From Bdellovibrio bacteriovorus (lineage in GTDB: Bacteria; Bdellovibrionota; Bdellovibrionia; Bdellovibrionales; Bdellovibrionaceae): a stretch of 64,000 nt of DNA. Under the pieces are notes generated by a model. That model did no database searches and was not told the origin of the DNA. It saw only the letters and a list, made by a program, of their open reading frames with translations. Position 1 is the stretch's first letter, and each line of letters opens with the position of its first letter. The stretch covers positions 310,001 through 374,000 of the forward strand of contig NZ_CP102930.1 of assembly GCF_025558485.1 (NCBI RefSeq), in the 5' to 3' direction. Below are positions 42,196 through 50,347 of this stretch, piece after piece. A program made the position numbers and the translations under genes.

Positions 42196-42750
42196 TTAGT
42201 GATTTCTTTTGTCGATTTTGGACTTGATCAGATCAATTCCCATTTTCGCCATGGCAAAGACGCCTTTTTCTTCCAGCTTCTTTTCCACGTCTTTGGCTTT
42301 GCGCAAAGCTTTTGCCGCTGCCACTTGCGCCAAAGGATTCCCCACGGGAAGACCTTCAAACTGACCGTCCTTCACCCATTCGTCGGCCACGGAATCCGCC
42401 AGTTCCATTACTTTCGGAGCTTTCTGACGAATCATTTCACTGCCGTAGAAATCCAGATGAACTTTTTGGGGCTCGTCTTCCGATCTTGAGAAGTTTTGAG
42501 TGTCTTCATCAAAAATCGGTGCGCCTTCAGAAACCATTTTTTTAGCTTCCAAAACAGTCTCATCGATTGTCACACCTTCGTTTTGCGCTTCGGTGTTGAT
42601 CTCTTGCGCCTCATCCATGGTCACCGCAGCTTCGGCTTGAATTTCCTCAGCTTCAGCCATGATCTCTTCGGTCTGCGCCTCGTGGTGAGGGCGACGTTTT
42701 TTAGAGTGGTGGTGCTTCTTTTTTCCGTCGTAATCTTTGATCTCTGGCAT
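42196..42750 (-). CDS. Acidic, Glu/Ala-rich protein following parA
   Basis: 184 residues. The start is basic and His-rich (KKKHHHSKKRRPHH), then an acidic stretch with many EAEEIQAEA and TEAQ repeats (30-80), and then a helical, more ordinary C-terminal part (QVAAAKALRKAKDVEKKLEEKG). No signal peptide. It lies 11 bases downstream of parA and three upstream of the bolA-like gene. No family is recognised. A ParA partner or polar scaffold is a guess based only on position. Confidence 0.6.
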   Translation of the reverse strand: MPEIKDYDGKKKHHHSKKRRPHHEAQTEEIMAEAEEIQAEAAVTMDEAQEINTEAQNEGVTIDETVLEAKKMVSEGAPIFDEDTQNFSRSEDEPQKVHLDFYGSEMIRQKAPKVMELADSVADEWVKDGQFEGLPVGNPLAQVAAAKALRKAKDVEKKLEEKGVFAMAKMGIDLIKSKIDKRNH

Positions 42751-42761
42751 GACACTTCCTT

Positions 42762-43691
42762 TTAAGCAAATCCCAGCATTTCGCGGGTCACAAAATCATA
42801 ATCGGATTTCACCGGGGATTTCCCGACAAAAAGGCTTTTTCCGGACCGCACAGTATTTTTCACCTCGGAAGAAGTTCGAATATACCCCTTCATCAGTGAA
42901 TCTTCAAAAGACTCAATACACTTTTGTAAAAGCTCATGACTGAAGTTCTCACGACCATCAAACTTGGTAAAGAGAACTTTCTTCTTAAAGCCCAGACCGA
43001 AGTCCGCCCTGATATCTTCCAGTTCACTCAAATTCTTTTGCAGTCCCAGAAACGCAAACTTGTCCGGGTTCACTGGCAGAATCACCTCATCGGAAGCCAC
43101 AGTGACAGCCGTATTGGTCGCACTCAAAGCCGGAGCCGTATCGATCAGAATCAGATCATAGCGATGTTTGATTTTTTCTAAAGGTGCTTTGACAGCCTGG
43201 GCCCAATTGCGATTGGAATTTAACAGCACCCGATCCAGAACCGAGTTGTTCAAGCTGGATGGAATCAGATCCACATGAGGTTCGACAAAGCGCACACATT
43301 CCTCGATGCTCTTTTTCTTTTCCACCACATCCACCCAGACCGGAAGACTTTCGTCCTCCACGCCCAAGGCAAAACTTAAATTGGCTTGCTGATCCAAATC
43401 GATGAACAACACTCGCGCGCCGTACATCGCCGCTCGCAGTCCCATGTTCAAAACAGAAGTGGTCTTTGCCACGCCCCCTTTGAGCATCTGAACAGAAATA
43501 ACTTTTTGCGGGTATTTGTAACCTTCAGCCAACAGAAGAGCTCGCACTTCCTCGGGAAGCAGCCACGGGGATTTCAATTTCTTTTGCAGAACGACCTCAG
43601 CTTTGGCCTTCACCTGATTCGGAGCCAGCTCCATGAAGGAGGCTAAATCGCTGAGAGTGATGCAAAACTCTTGTTGCGCCAAAGTGGACAT
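42762..43691 (-). CDS. parA: Orphan ParA family ATPase with N-terminal extension
   Basis: 309 residues. An N-terminal region of about 60 residues (helix-turn-helix-like, LSDLASFMELAPNQVKAKAEVVLQKKL) precedes the deviant Walker A KGGVAKTTS (about 71-79, Lys71 and Lys76). Walker A' is IDLDQQANLS (about 97-106), and Walker B is LILIDTAPALS (about 180). ParA proteins position DNA or protein clusters by ATP-driven cycling. No parB or parS site is visible nearby, so it may position another cargo. Several ParA homologues affect division or gliding in Bdellovibrio; which one this is cannot be told. Confidence 0.88.
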   Translation of the reverse strand: MSTLAQQEFCITLSDLASFMELAPNQVKAKAEVVLQKKLKSPWLLPEEVRALLLAEGYKYPQKVISVQMLKGGVAKTTSVLNMGLRAAMYGARVLFIDLDQQANLSFALGVEDESLPVWVDVVEKKKSIEECVRFVEPHVDLIPSSLNNSVLDRVLLNSNRNWAQAVKAPLEKIKHRYDLILIDTAPALSATNTAVTVASDEVILPVNPDKFAFLGLQKNLSELEDIRADFGLGFKKKVLFTKFDGRENFSHELLQKCIESFEDSLMKGYIRTSSEVKNTVRSGKSLFVGKSPVKSDYDFVTREMLGFA

Positions 43692-43770
43692 GAAGTACCT
43701 CCGTCAGTCCCTCAAGCCTACAAGCGAGTTTTTGCCTTGGAAACACGCAGCGCACCAACTTTTCCGTTCA

Positions 43771-44025
43771 TTACAGCTCGGGCGCGCCTTCCAGATGCTG
43801 GACTTCATAGCGCAGCAGTGACCGCATTTCTTCAATGTCGAACTTATAGGACCAGAGTAATTGTTCTCGCATGCGTTGAATTTGCAAGCGTTGCTCGACA
43901 CTTAGAGGCCGCAGGGCCTCGGCCATGTGAACCAAATGAAGATCCACCTCGCGCTTAAAATCACCATAGTCCGTGTCATCTTCCTTGTCTAAAAACTCTA
44001 GAAATTCGTGAACGCTGGGATTCAT
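43771..44025 (-). CDS. Small acidic helical protein, unknown
   Basis: 84 residues: acidic start (FLEFLDKEDDTDYGDFKREVD), then amphipathic helices (LSVEQRLQIQRMREQLLWSYKFDIEEMRSLLRYEVQHLE). No signal peptide, no Cys, no family recognised. It lies 79 bases upstream of parA on the same strand and could belong to the same transcript. Confidence 0.5.
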   Translation of the reverse strand: MNPSVHEFLEFLDKEDDTDYGDFKREVDLHLVHMAEALRPLSVEQRLQIQRMREQLLWSYKFDIEEMRSLLRYEVQHLEGAPEL

Positions 44026-44150
44026 GGGTCACCTCACGACACTATTTTGCCAAAGCCCCCGGTTCCTGCACCACTTTGCTGCCCCTGTATTGCCAATAAT
44101 CATACCCCCCGCTAGACTGACCCCCAGAGAAAAGAAAGAGGAACCTCCCC

Positions 44151-44561
44151 ATGGCACCGGAACTTGCTGCGGCTTATGTAATTGGCTGGATACCTTCGGC
44201 CGGCATCACGGGACTGCACCTGTGGCTGCATCGAAAGAAAATCAAATCCCCTGCCTATCGACAGCTGCAAAACAATCTGAAAAAAATCAACCTGACCTGG
44301 CGGGAGTCCCGTTCTGATATCGAGCCGCTTTACGAAGGCAAAGAAGAAGCCGACCTCAAGGCCTATGAAAAAAATATTTTCCTGATGGGGGCGTTTTTTC
44401 TGTTTCTTAGTTGGGGCGGCTTCATTTTTAATCTGATAGTGCTTGTCTCGGTCCATGCCCTGGCGGTATCCCGTAAAGAACGCTGGATCATGGACAGTGA
44501 TCTGACACGAAAAGATGTTTCACCCGAAGACGTGCAAGCCATCCTGAAGGAGCTCCCGTGA
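44151..44561 (+). CDS. Small membrane protein, unknown
   Basis: 136 residues with AGAGGA eight bases before the start. Transmembrane segments are about 6-26 and 78-105, with a charged helical loop between them and a C-terminal cytoplasmic tail (LTRKDVSPEDVQAILKELP). No family is recognised. Its last four bases overlap the pseudouridine synthase gene (GTGA), so the two are translationally coupled. Confidence 0.65.
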   Translation: MAPELAAAYVIGWIPSAGITGLHLWLHRKKIKSPAYRQLQNNLKKINLTWRESRSDIEPLYEGKEEADLKAYEKNIFLMGAFFLFLSWGGFIFNLIVLVSVHALAVSRKERWIMDSDLTRKDVSPEDVQAILKELP

Positions 44562-45220
44562 ATCTGCCTGTTTTGGCGCAAAGTCCGAAATGGATCGCTA
44601 TTGATAAACCCGCTGGCGTTTCCGTTCATAATGAAGCCAACGATGTGTTGCATCTTCTGCATCGCCAGTTAAGCCTTCCTCTGGAAAATCTGCATCTGGT
44701 TCACCGGCTGGACAAAGAAACCAGCGGAGTTCTGCTGGTCGCCAAAGACGCCACTACCGCCGCAAAACTGGCCGAGCAATTTCAAAATCATCAGACGGAA
44801 AAAACTTACTACGCCGTTTTGCGTGGCAGTCTGCCCGTCAGTCCCGACTGGCTGGAGTGGAATCAACCTTTAAGTGACAAAGCCGAAGGACGCAAGAATC
44901 CCCAAGGTATGAGCAAGGACCGCGTTCCCGCGCAAACCCGGTATCGCATCACCGAAGCTAACAAGTATTTTTCTTTGGCGGAGGTGCGCCTGCTGACAGG
45001 ACGCCAGCATCAGATTCGCAAGCACACAGCCCTGGCCAAGCACGCTATTTTAGGGGATTCCCGTTACGGTGATCCCAAGTACAATGAGCGCATGGCCGGA
45101 ATCTATCAGACCTCGCGCATGTTCCTGCATGCGGCAAAGCTGGTCATTTCTTTTGAAGGTGCCTCTTTAACGTTTGAAGCACCTTTGCCGGAAGAGTTTT
45201 TAAAATTAGTCCACCAGTGA
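44558..45220 (+). CDS. RluA-family RNA pseudouridine synthase
   Basis: 220 residues from a GTG. The catalytic motif LVHRLDKETSGVLLVAKD (about 47-64) contains Asp52, the nucleophile, preceded by AIDKPAGVSVH (about 14). RTGRQHQIRKH-like LLTGRQHQIRKH (about 148) and LHAAKL at about 192 complete the family. The protein lacks an S4 domain, as in RluA and TruC-type enzymes; the target uridine (rRNA or tRNA) cannot be deduced. It overlaps the convergent gene 45206-46642 by 15 bases. Confidence 0.92.
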   Translation: MNLPVLAQSPKWIAIDKPAGVSVHNEANDVLHLLHRQLSLPLENLHLVHRLDKETSGVLLVAKDATTAAKLAEQFQNHQTEKTYYAVLRGSLPVSPDWLEWNQPLSDKAEGRKNPQGMSKDRVPAQTRYRITEANKYFSLAEVRLLTGRQHQIRKHTALAKHAILGDSRYGDPKYNERMAGIYQTSRMFLHAAKLVISFEGASLTFEAPLPEEFLKLVHQ

Positions 45221-46642
45221 TACTGGCAAAGCCCGGAAGATCGCGCTGAGCATTTCGGCTCCGGCTTCTGGCACCACCTTATCCACCGTATCGCGATGGG
45301 CGTTGGGTGCCACTTTCAAATTCGCAGTGTAATAACCCAGGGCCATGGCGTGAGGCCCATAGATCGGCACAATCAGTTCTTGCAAGCCCGTGTCCGGTGG
45401 CAGCACGGAAGCGGCAGATTCAACCAAACCATCCATCGGAGAGGCTTCCTCTGCATATCTGTAACTTGGAGTCTTCAAAAAGCCTTCCCACAAACTTCGA
45501 TGAGTCACGCCATCCAGACCTTCAGGTACTGCCGGCATGCTGAGCCATTTCATGTTGGGGAAAAGGTTTTTAATCCCTTTCGGATCATGCCCTTCCCACG
45601 GGTTTTCAGCCAAAGAGGAAATCCCCTTTTTGGTTTCCGTCCGTCCCGTCACCGTTAAAGTGGTCTTCACAAATTTGGGAATCACGCCTTTGCTTTCCAT
45701 CACGTAGTTCGCCACAAAGGAAGGACGGATCACTCCGGCCAGCGATACCATCAATTTTACTTTTTCCCGTTCCCGCAAAGACAGGGATTCACCGTGATTC
45801 AGGAAGAAAGTAATAAAGTCGGCAACACCTTTACTGGCGGCCACCAACACCACCTTTTTCAGTCGCGGCAAGCGTTGCGCCAGCATCTCTTTTAACATCA
45901 CGGCGTTGTAATCACTGCCCAGTTCGGCATCAACCATCAGCATTTCTGAAGTAAACCCCATCCGTCTTAGTTCTTCTGCGGCTCGTTGAATCAAAGCGGC
46001 ATTCTTGCTTTTTTCTCCGCCAATGCCCAACACCAGATAGACGCCGATGTCTTTGCGCTGATCTTTGCGGATGGTGGCTAAAGAATTCGGATAGGTCTTG
46101 TTAGTATTGCGAGTGGTTTCAATAATGCGCTTACGCATTTCGCCCTTGGAAGCATCTTTGTCACGAATAAGGTTTACAAAGACATCACGGGAAACTGCCA
46201 GACCGTTATAATAGGCCACGTGACGCGCATATTTTAAAAGATCCAGCTCCCCTTCCGGGGAATAGTGAGTTGGCAGTGGCGACACAATCGCCTTGCCACA
46301 AGAGCCCCCGCTGACGAAGATGCCCCAGCACTGTCTGATTTCCAAGGGCGCATCTTTTCTGACAGAGATTTTATTCCACTCGATATTTACGACGTGACTG
46401 TCACGGCTGAGCAGGCGGTTCACGCGGAACTGACGCAGGAATTTGGATTCCGCATTGTATTCCAAATGCGATGCCTTGCTGGTCAGGTACGGCTGAAAGA
46501 CTTGCGGAATTTCATGCCAGCCGGTTTCCGGCAGATCTAACTGAGGCATCGCCGCACTGACAGTTTGACTTACCAACATCGCTGTCATCAAAGCTTTCAT
46601 GTTCCAAATCTTCATACCGTTCTGTCTGGAAGAAAGTCTCAT
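45206..46642 (-). CDS. Secreted alpha/beta-hydrolase-like protein
   Basis: 478 residues from ATG 46642, which has GAGG about eight bases upstream; this gives a signal peptide (MRLSSRQNGMKIWNMKALMTAMLVSQTVSAA). An earlier in-frame start at 46723 adds a Cys-rich leader and is unlikely. The central part (DIGVYLVLGIGGEKSKNAA, then KKVVLVAASKGVADFITFFLN) resembles an alpha/beta-hydrolase core with a nucleophile elbow A-S-K-G. Later there are HKGD-like loops and a final His-containing segment (NAHRDTVDK), so a Ser-Asp-His triad is possible. Substrate and family are unknown. Confidence 0.65.
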   Translation of the reverse strand: MRLSSRQNGMKIWNMKALMTAMLVSQTVSAAMPQLDLPETGWHEIPQVFQPYLTSKASHLEYNAESKFLRQFRVNRLLSRDSHVVNIEWNKISVRKDAPLEIRQCWGIFVSGGSCGKAIVSPLPTHYSPEGELDLLKYARHVAYYNGLAVSRDVFVNLIRDKDASKGEMRKRIIETTRNTNKTYPNSLATIRKDQRKDIGVYLVLGIGGEKSKNAALIQRAAEELRRMGFTSEMLMVDAELGSDYNAVMLKEMLAQRLPRLKKVVLVAASKGVADFITFFLNHGESLSLREREKVKLMVSLAGVIRPSFVANYVMESKGVIPKFVKTTLTVTGRTETKKGISSLAENPWEGHDPKGIKNLFPNMKWLSMPAVPEGLDGVTHRSLWEGFLKTPSYRYAEEASPMDGLVESAASVLPPDTGLQELIVPIYGPHAMALGYYTANLKVAPNAHRDTVDKVVPEAGAEMLSAIFRALPVSLVD

Positions 46643-46817
46643 AATGAGACATCCTCGGCAGCAGCCTCCACAGACTTGGGAAGCTGCGAAGACGGTGCCA
46701 GATGAAATCCCGGCGGCAATCAAATGAAAGTGGTTTTATCAGTTAAGATTTGTTGAACGCGTTGACAGCAGGACGTTTCAAGCGCCTGTTGTTTCCACGG
46801 CGTTTGCGAACACGGAC

Positions 46818-48839
46818 CTATTTTTTGACGTTACTGCCAAGCTTGCTATCAAGCTTGGAAAGGAAACTTGCCACCAGATCTTCACGTTCCTGCCCCACGA
46901 CCGGACGGGCGCCCAGTGGAAACTCGGTGTAAAGCTCTTTGGGAAGTTCCAAAAGGAATCGCGAAGGTGCCACGGGTTTTACCACGCCGTTGCGTTTGCG
47001 TTGCTGACAGCGCGACATCACCAGGCGTTTCTTGGCTCGGGTCACACCGACATAGAACAAGCGGCGTTCTTCATCGATGTCAGAACCCAGGTTTTTATGC
47101 GGCAGAAGATCTTCTTCCAACCCCGCCAGAATCACCACCGGGAACTCCAGCCCCTTGGAGGCATGCAAGGTCATCAGTTGAACTTTGTTTTCCAGTTCTT
47201 CTTCGGACATATCATCCCGCAAAAGCATCGAATCCACGAAGGACTTGATGTTTTCCACGTCATAAGAACGACGTCCCAGATAAGCATCCAAAATGCGCCC
47301 CAGAATCTCGACCACCATCCATTTTTTTTCGGCACTGGTGGGGTCTGCGGCGGTACCATAGACATATTCACGATACCCGATGTCCTGGAAGATCTGAACC
47401 ATCTTGGCCCCTGGGGTCGAACCCACCTGGAAATCCAAAATGTTCTTCGGAAGATTCTCGATAAATAGCATCAGGTTGTCGATGGATTCCCCGGCTTTAT
47501 CCTGGACTCCGGCTTCCTGCCAGAAGCGGCAGGCATCGACAAAGTTGATTCTTTTTTTCAGCGCAAATTCACTGAGTTTTTCAATCGTCGTGTCACCAAT
47601 TCCGCGAGACGGGACGTTGATAATACGACGCAAAGACACTTCATTCGGAGCCAGGGCTTGCTTCAGGTAAGCCATCAGATCCTTGATCTCTCGACGATCG
47701 AAAATCGAAGTGCCGCCGGAAATATGATAGGGCACATTCGCACGACGCAAAGAGGACTCAATCAAGCCCCCTTGGGTGTTTGAACGATACAGCACGGCCA
47801 TATCCTTGTAGCTGTAACCCTGTCTTTGGAAATTCAGAATTTCACTGACGACGAATTCACATTCGTCCTCTTCTCGATCCAGAATAAACAATTCCGGAAG
47901 CTGCCCGGTGTCTTCAGCAATCTGCGGGCGCAGAATCTTGCCGTGACGGTTTTTGTTTTTGGAAATAGCGGCATTGGCCACGGCCAGAATTTCAGCCGAA
48001 GAACGATAGTTGCGTTCCAGCTTGATCACTTCACACGGAGTGAATTCCTGTGGGAAATTCAGAATATTTTTTACTTCCGCCCCACGCCAGCCATAGATGG
48101 ACTGATCATCGTCGCCCACCACAGAAATATTGTTATGACTTTGCACGATCTGGGCGATCAGATCCATCTGCAGACGATTGGTGTCCTGGAACTCATCGAC
48201 CATCACTTGCGTGAACATGCCCTGCACTTTTTCCAGGATTTCCGGATTTTCCTTAAGCAACGTCAGCGGCTTGATTAAAAGCCCCTCAAAGTCCACAACA
48301 CCCAGATGTTCCAGACGCTTGGTGAATTTCGGGGTCAGAACCTCGACCATCTCGTGATATTCATCAAACGCTTCGGTCTGCGGCGCCATCCCCGTGCGAC
48401 GGTCATTGATCATGTTCAGGATTTTATCCGTGTCGAACTTGTCCTTGCTGGAGTTCTTAATATCTTTCACCAGATCTTTGACAATGGCATTGCAGTCACT
48501 TTGATCGACAATCCCAAAATACGGAGAAAGCCCCGCATGCTTGTGGAACCGGCGCAGGATCTGCAATCCGAAAGAGTGGAAAGTCCCCGCCCACATGCCC
48601 GTCCCGGCACTGCCCAGCTTGGCACTGACGCGATGTTTGAGTTCGCGCGCGGCTTTGTTGGTGAAAGTAAGAACGCAGATTTCCTGAGCCTGTGCCACAC
48701 GCTCGGAAATCAAACGCCCGGTTCTGGAAACCAGAACTGTTGTCTTGCCTGAACCGGCCCCCGCCAAAATCAACAAAGGCCCGAAGTTGTGCTTCACGGC
48801 CTTTTGTTGTTCGGGGTTGAGCCCCTTGAACCAATCCAT
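46818..48839 (-). CDS. uvrD: UvrD/Rep/PcrA-type DNA helicase
   Basis: 673 residues, superfamily 1A. Motif I is LAGAGSGKTTVLVSRTG (about 25), Ia TFTNKAARELKHR, II VMVDEFQDTN (about 220), III GDDDQSIYGWRGA (about 245), IV LERNYRSSAEIL, V LMTLHASKGLEFPVVILAGLEE (about 555) and VI RRLFYVGVTRAKKRLV (about 590). It unwinds 3'-5' in repair and replication restart. It ends soon after the helicase core and lacks the usual C-terminal Tudor-like RNA-polymerase-binding tail; a tail-like segment occurs instead in the adjacent gene 48861-49301. After the TAG stop the same frame stays open for 24 strongly basic codons. Confidence 0.95.
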   Translation of the reverse strand: MDWFKGLNPEQQKAVKHNFGPLLILAGAGSGKTTVLVSRTGRLISERVAQAQEICVLTFTNKAARELKHRVSAKLGSAGTGMWAGTFHSFGLQILRRFHKHAGLSPYFGIVDQSDCNAIVKDLVKDIKNSSKDKFDTDKILNMINDRRTGMAPQTEAFDEYHEMVEVLTPKFTKRLEHLGVVDFEGLLIKPLTLLKENPEILEKVQGMFTQVMVDEFQDTNRLQMDLIAQIVQSHNNISVVGDDDQSIYGWRGAEVKNILNFPQEFTPCEVIKLERNYRSSAEILAVANAAISKNKNRHGKILRPQIAEDTGQLPELFILDREEDECEFVVSEILNFQRQGYSYKDMAVLYRSNTQGGLIESSLRRANVPYHISGGTSIFDRREIKDLMAYLKQALAPNEVSLRRIINVPSRGIGDTTIEKLSEFALKKRINFVDACRFWQEAGVQDKAGESIDNLMLFIENLPKNILDFQVGSTPGAKMVQIFQDIGYREYVYGTAADPTSAEKKWMVVEILGRILDAYLGRRSYDVENIKSFVDSMLLRDDMSEEELENKVQLMTLHASKGLEFPVVILAGLEEDLLPHKNLGSDIDEERRLFYVGVTRAKKRLVMSRCQQRKRNGVVKPVAPSRFLLELPKELYTEFPLGARPVVGQEREDLVASFLSKLDSKLGSNVKK

Positions 48840-48860
48840 TAATTTTTATTCTTTCAAAAA

Positions 48861-49301
48861 CTACTGACGATTGTGGATCAAAGTACGAACTTCGTCTTCA
48901 AACACAACTTCAATTTTATCATTCAACGCATCCTTGATGAAACCCATGCCGAACTTAGGATGTTGAAGCTTGGTGTTTTTTTCAAACTTGCCCTTCATGT
49001 TGTAAGTCGCAGTGGCTGCGCTTTCATTCGCCATCAGCATTTCATATTCGTTGCGGTGGCTGGATTTGCGGGAGTTCATTGTTTGCTCACGTTTTTTCGC
49101 AGCCGCCCCCGTCAAAGGCTTGCCGGTTTTAGTTTGAGCTTTAGGAAGAGAATACGTCTTTTGAGAACCACAGATTTCGCATTTAATCTTTGCGGATGTT
49201 GCCGAAGTGTGAGCCAGAACAACGTGGTATCTATCAGCATCACATTTCTTACAAAACGCAAAAAAGGATTTCGCGACGGGTGGCAGAGTATTCATCGACA
49301 T
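48861..49301 (-). CDS. Zinc-ribbon protein with a PcrA-tail-like C-terminus
   Basis: 146 residues, no signal peptide. The N-terminus has two Cys pairs (FCKKCDADRYHV and KCEICGSQK), a zinc ribbon. The middle is basic and flexible (KAQTKTGKPLTGAAAKKREQ). The C-terminal 40 residues (LQHPKFGMGFIKDALNDKIEVVFEDEVRTLIHN) match the K-F-G-x-G-x-V segment that ends PcrA/UvrD helicases and binds RNA polymerase. It lies 21 bases upstream of the helicase on the same transcript. It may supply in trans the module the helicase lacks, linking it to transcription. That is inference. Confidence 0.7.
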   Translation of the reverse strand: MSMNTLPPVAKSFFAFCKKCDADRYHVVLAHTSATSAKIKCEICGSQKTYSLPKAQTKTGKPLTGAAAKKREQTMNSRKSSHRNEYEMLMANESAATATYNMKGKFEKNTKLQHPKFGMGFIKDALNDKIEVVFEDEVRTLIHNRQ

Positions 49302-49314
49302 GGTTTCTTCCTAT

Positions 49315-50247
49315 CTAGTATTGTTGTTTCAAACTGTAAATCATCAACTGTTCATCAAGCTTCTTCTGGGCGATCTCTCCGGCGCTGAGATAGAACGGCC
49401 CTTCATTGCGCTCAATGCGCTGTTGGAAGCCCAACATGCTCTCTTCTTTCTTCGGATCGATGAACGTGCCGGTCGGTCCGTAGTTTTCCAAGAACGCCAG
49501 GTCCGGCTCCTTATTGAAGAACTTTTCCCAGCATTGAGTATTTACCTGTACACGGTAAGTAATAGTTTTAGCATGAGAATGCACCGGAGCGTAAGCCCCA
49601 ATTACCTCTAAATGACCATAATGCGAGTGCAGCTTCAAAGCCGGACTTCCCCACTGAGTCATTCCGGAGCATTGCTCCACGTTTGCGTACCAAAGCCCGA
49701 AAGCCTTGGACAGGAAACCTAGACCATAAAACTGCTCTTCCTTCGGCAAAAGAGAGTTTACCGAACACAGGTTGTGGGCCACCCACTCGCCCTTATGCAT
49801 CGTCGGAATGATGATAAATAGCGACAAAGGAATCCAATCCATGTCGTCCAAAGCTTCGACTTCCTTCAAAACACCGGAAGTTTTAATCGGAGACTGGGAC
49901 GCCGGGAACTTCTTAGGGTCCAGCGCCTCGCGCGCCGCCTTGGACAAAGCTGATGGACGAGCTGCAAAGCCCGCCACAAACCCTGGCATCACCGCACAGT
50001 CGTAAAAAACCCAACGCGGCATGGCCATATTAGAAGGCCCAAAGGCACGTTCTTCCAGAGAATAAATTCTGTCAGCAAAGGCCAGCTCTTTGACATCCAG
50101 AGGATTTTTGATGATTGGAGACTGGGTAAACCAGTTCAGGCGATGCACCGACCCCGGCTGAGCAATCTGGTTTTCGGGACGCACAAAGACGTAGGGTCTG
50201 ATGTCATCCTGATTCATCCAGTCCGCTTTAGCCAATAGTGGGTTCAT
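49315..50247 (-). CDS. Conserved-looking protein of unknown function
   Basis: 310 residues, no signal peptide, no transmembrane helix. The sequence has ordinary soluble composition with several Trp/Tyr-rich stretches (RLNWFTQSPII, FGLWYANVEQCSGMTQWG, LKLHSHYGHLEVIGAYAPVHSH) including His clusters that could bind metal. The end is Gln-rich (LDEQLMIYSLKQQY). It lies 13 bases upstream of the zinc-ribbon gene and downstream of fumC. I do not recognise the family and make no functional claim. Confidence 0.65.
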   Translation of the reverse strand: MNPLLAKADWMNQDDIRPYVFVRPENQIAQPGSVHRLNWFTQSPIIKNPLDVKELAFADRIYSLEERAFGPSNMAMPRWVFYDCAVMPGFVAGFAARPSALSKAAREALDPKKFPASQSPIKTSGVLKEVEALDDMDWIPLSLFIIIPTMHKGEWVAHNLCSVNSLLPKEEQFYGLGFLSKAFGLWYANVEQCSGMTQWGSPALKLHSHYGHLEVIGAYAPVHSHAKTITYRVQVNTQCWEKFFNKEPDLAFLENYGPTGTFIDPKKEESMLGFQQRIERNEGPFYLSAGEIAQKKLDEQLMIYSLKQQY

Positions 50248-50295
50248 ACTTCTCCAGTTCTTAAGTTGCTCCAGCTTGCGCGCCTGCCGGCGCTC

Positions 50296-50347
50296 CAGCT
50301 CTGCCGGCTGCCGCCGAGCTTCAGCTCTGCCGGCTAGCGCCGATCAT
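50296..50347. repeat. Imperfect 26-base tandem repeat at the fumC 3' end
   Basis: CAGCTCTGCCGGCT occurs at 50296-50309 and at 50322-50335, period 26, with 22 of 26 bases matching. The second copy contains the fumC stop codon. A weaker third copy may lie just upstream (about 50271). It is GC-rich with CCGGC cores. Confidence 0.65.
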
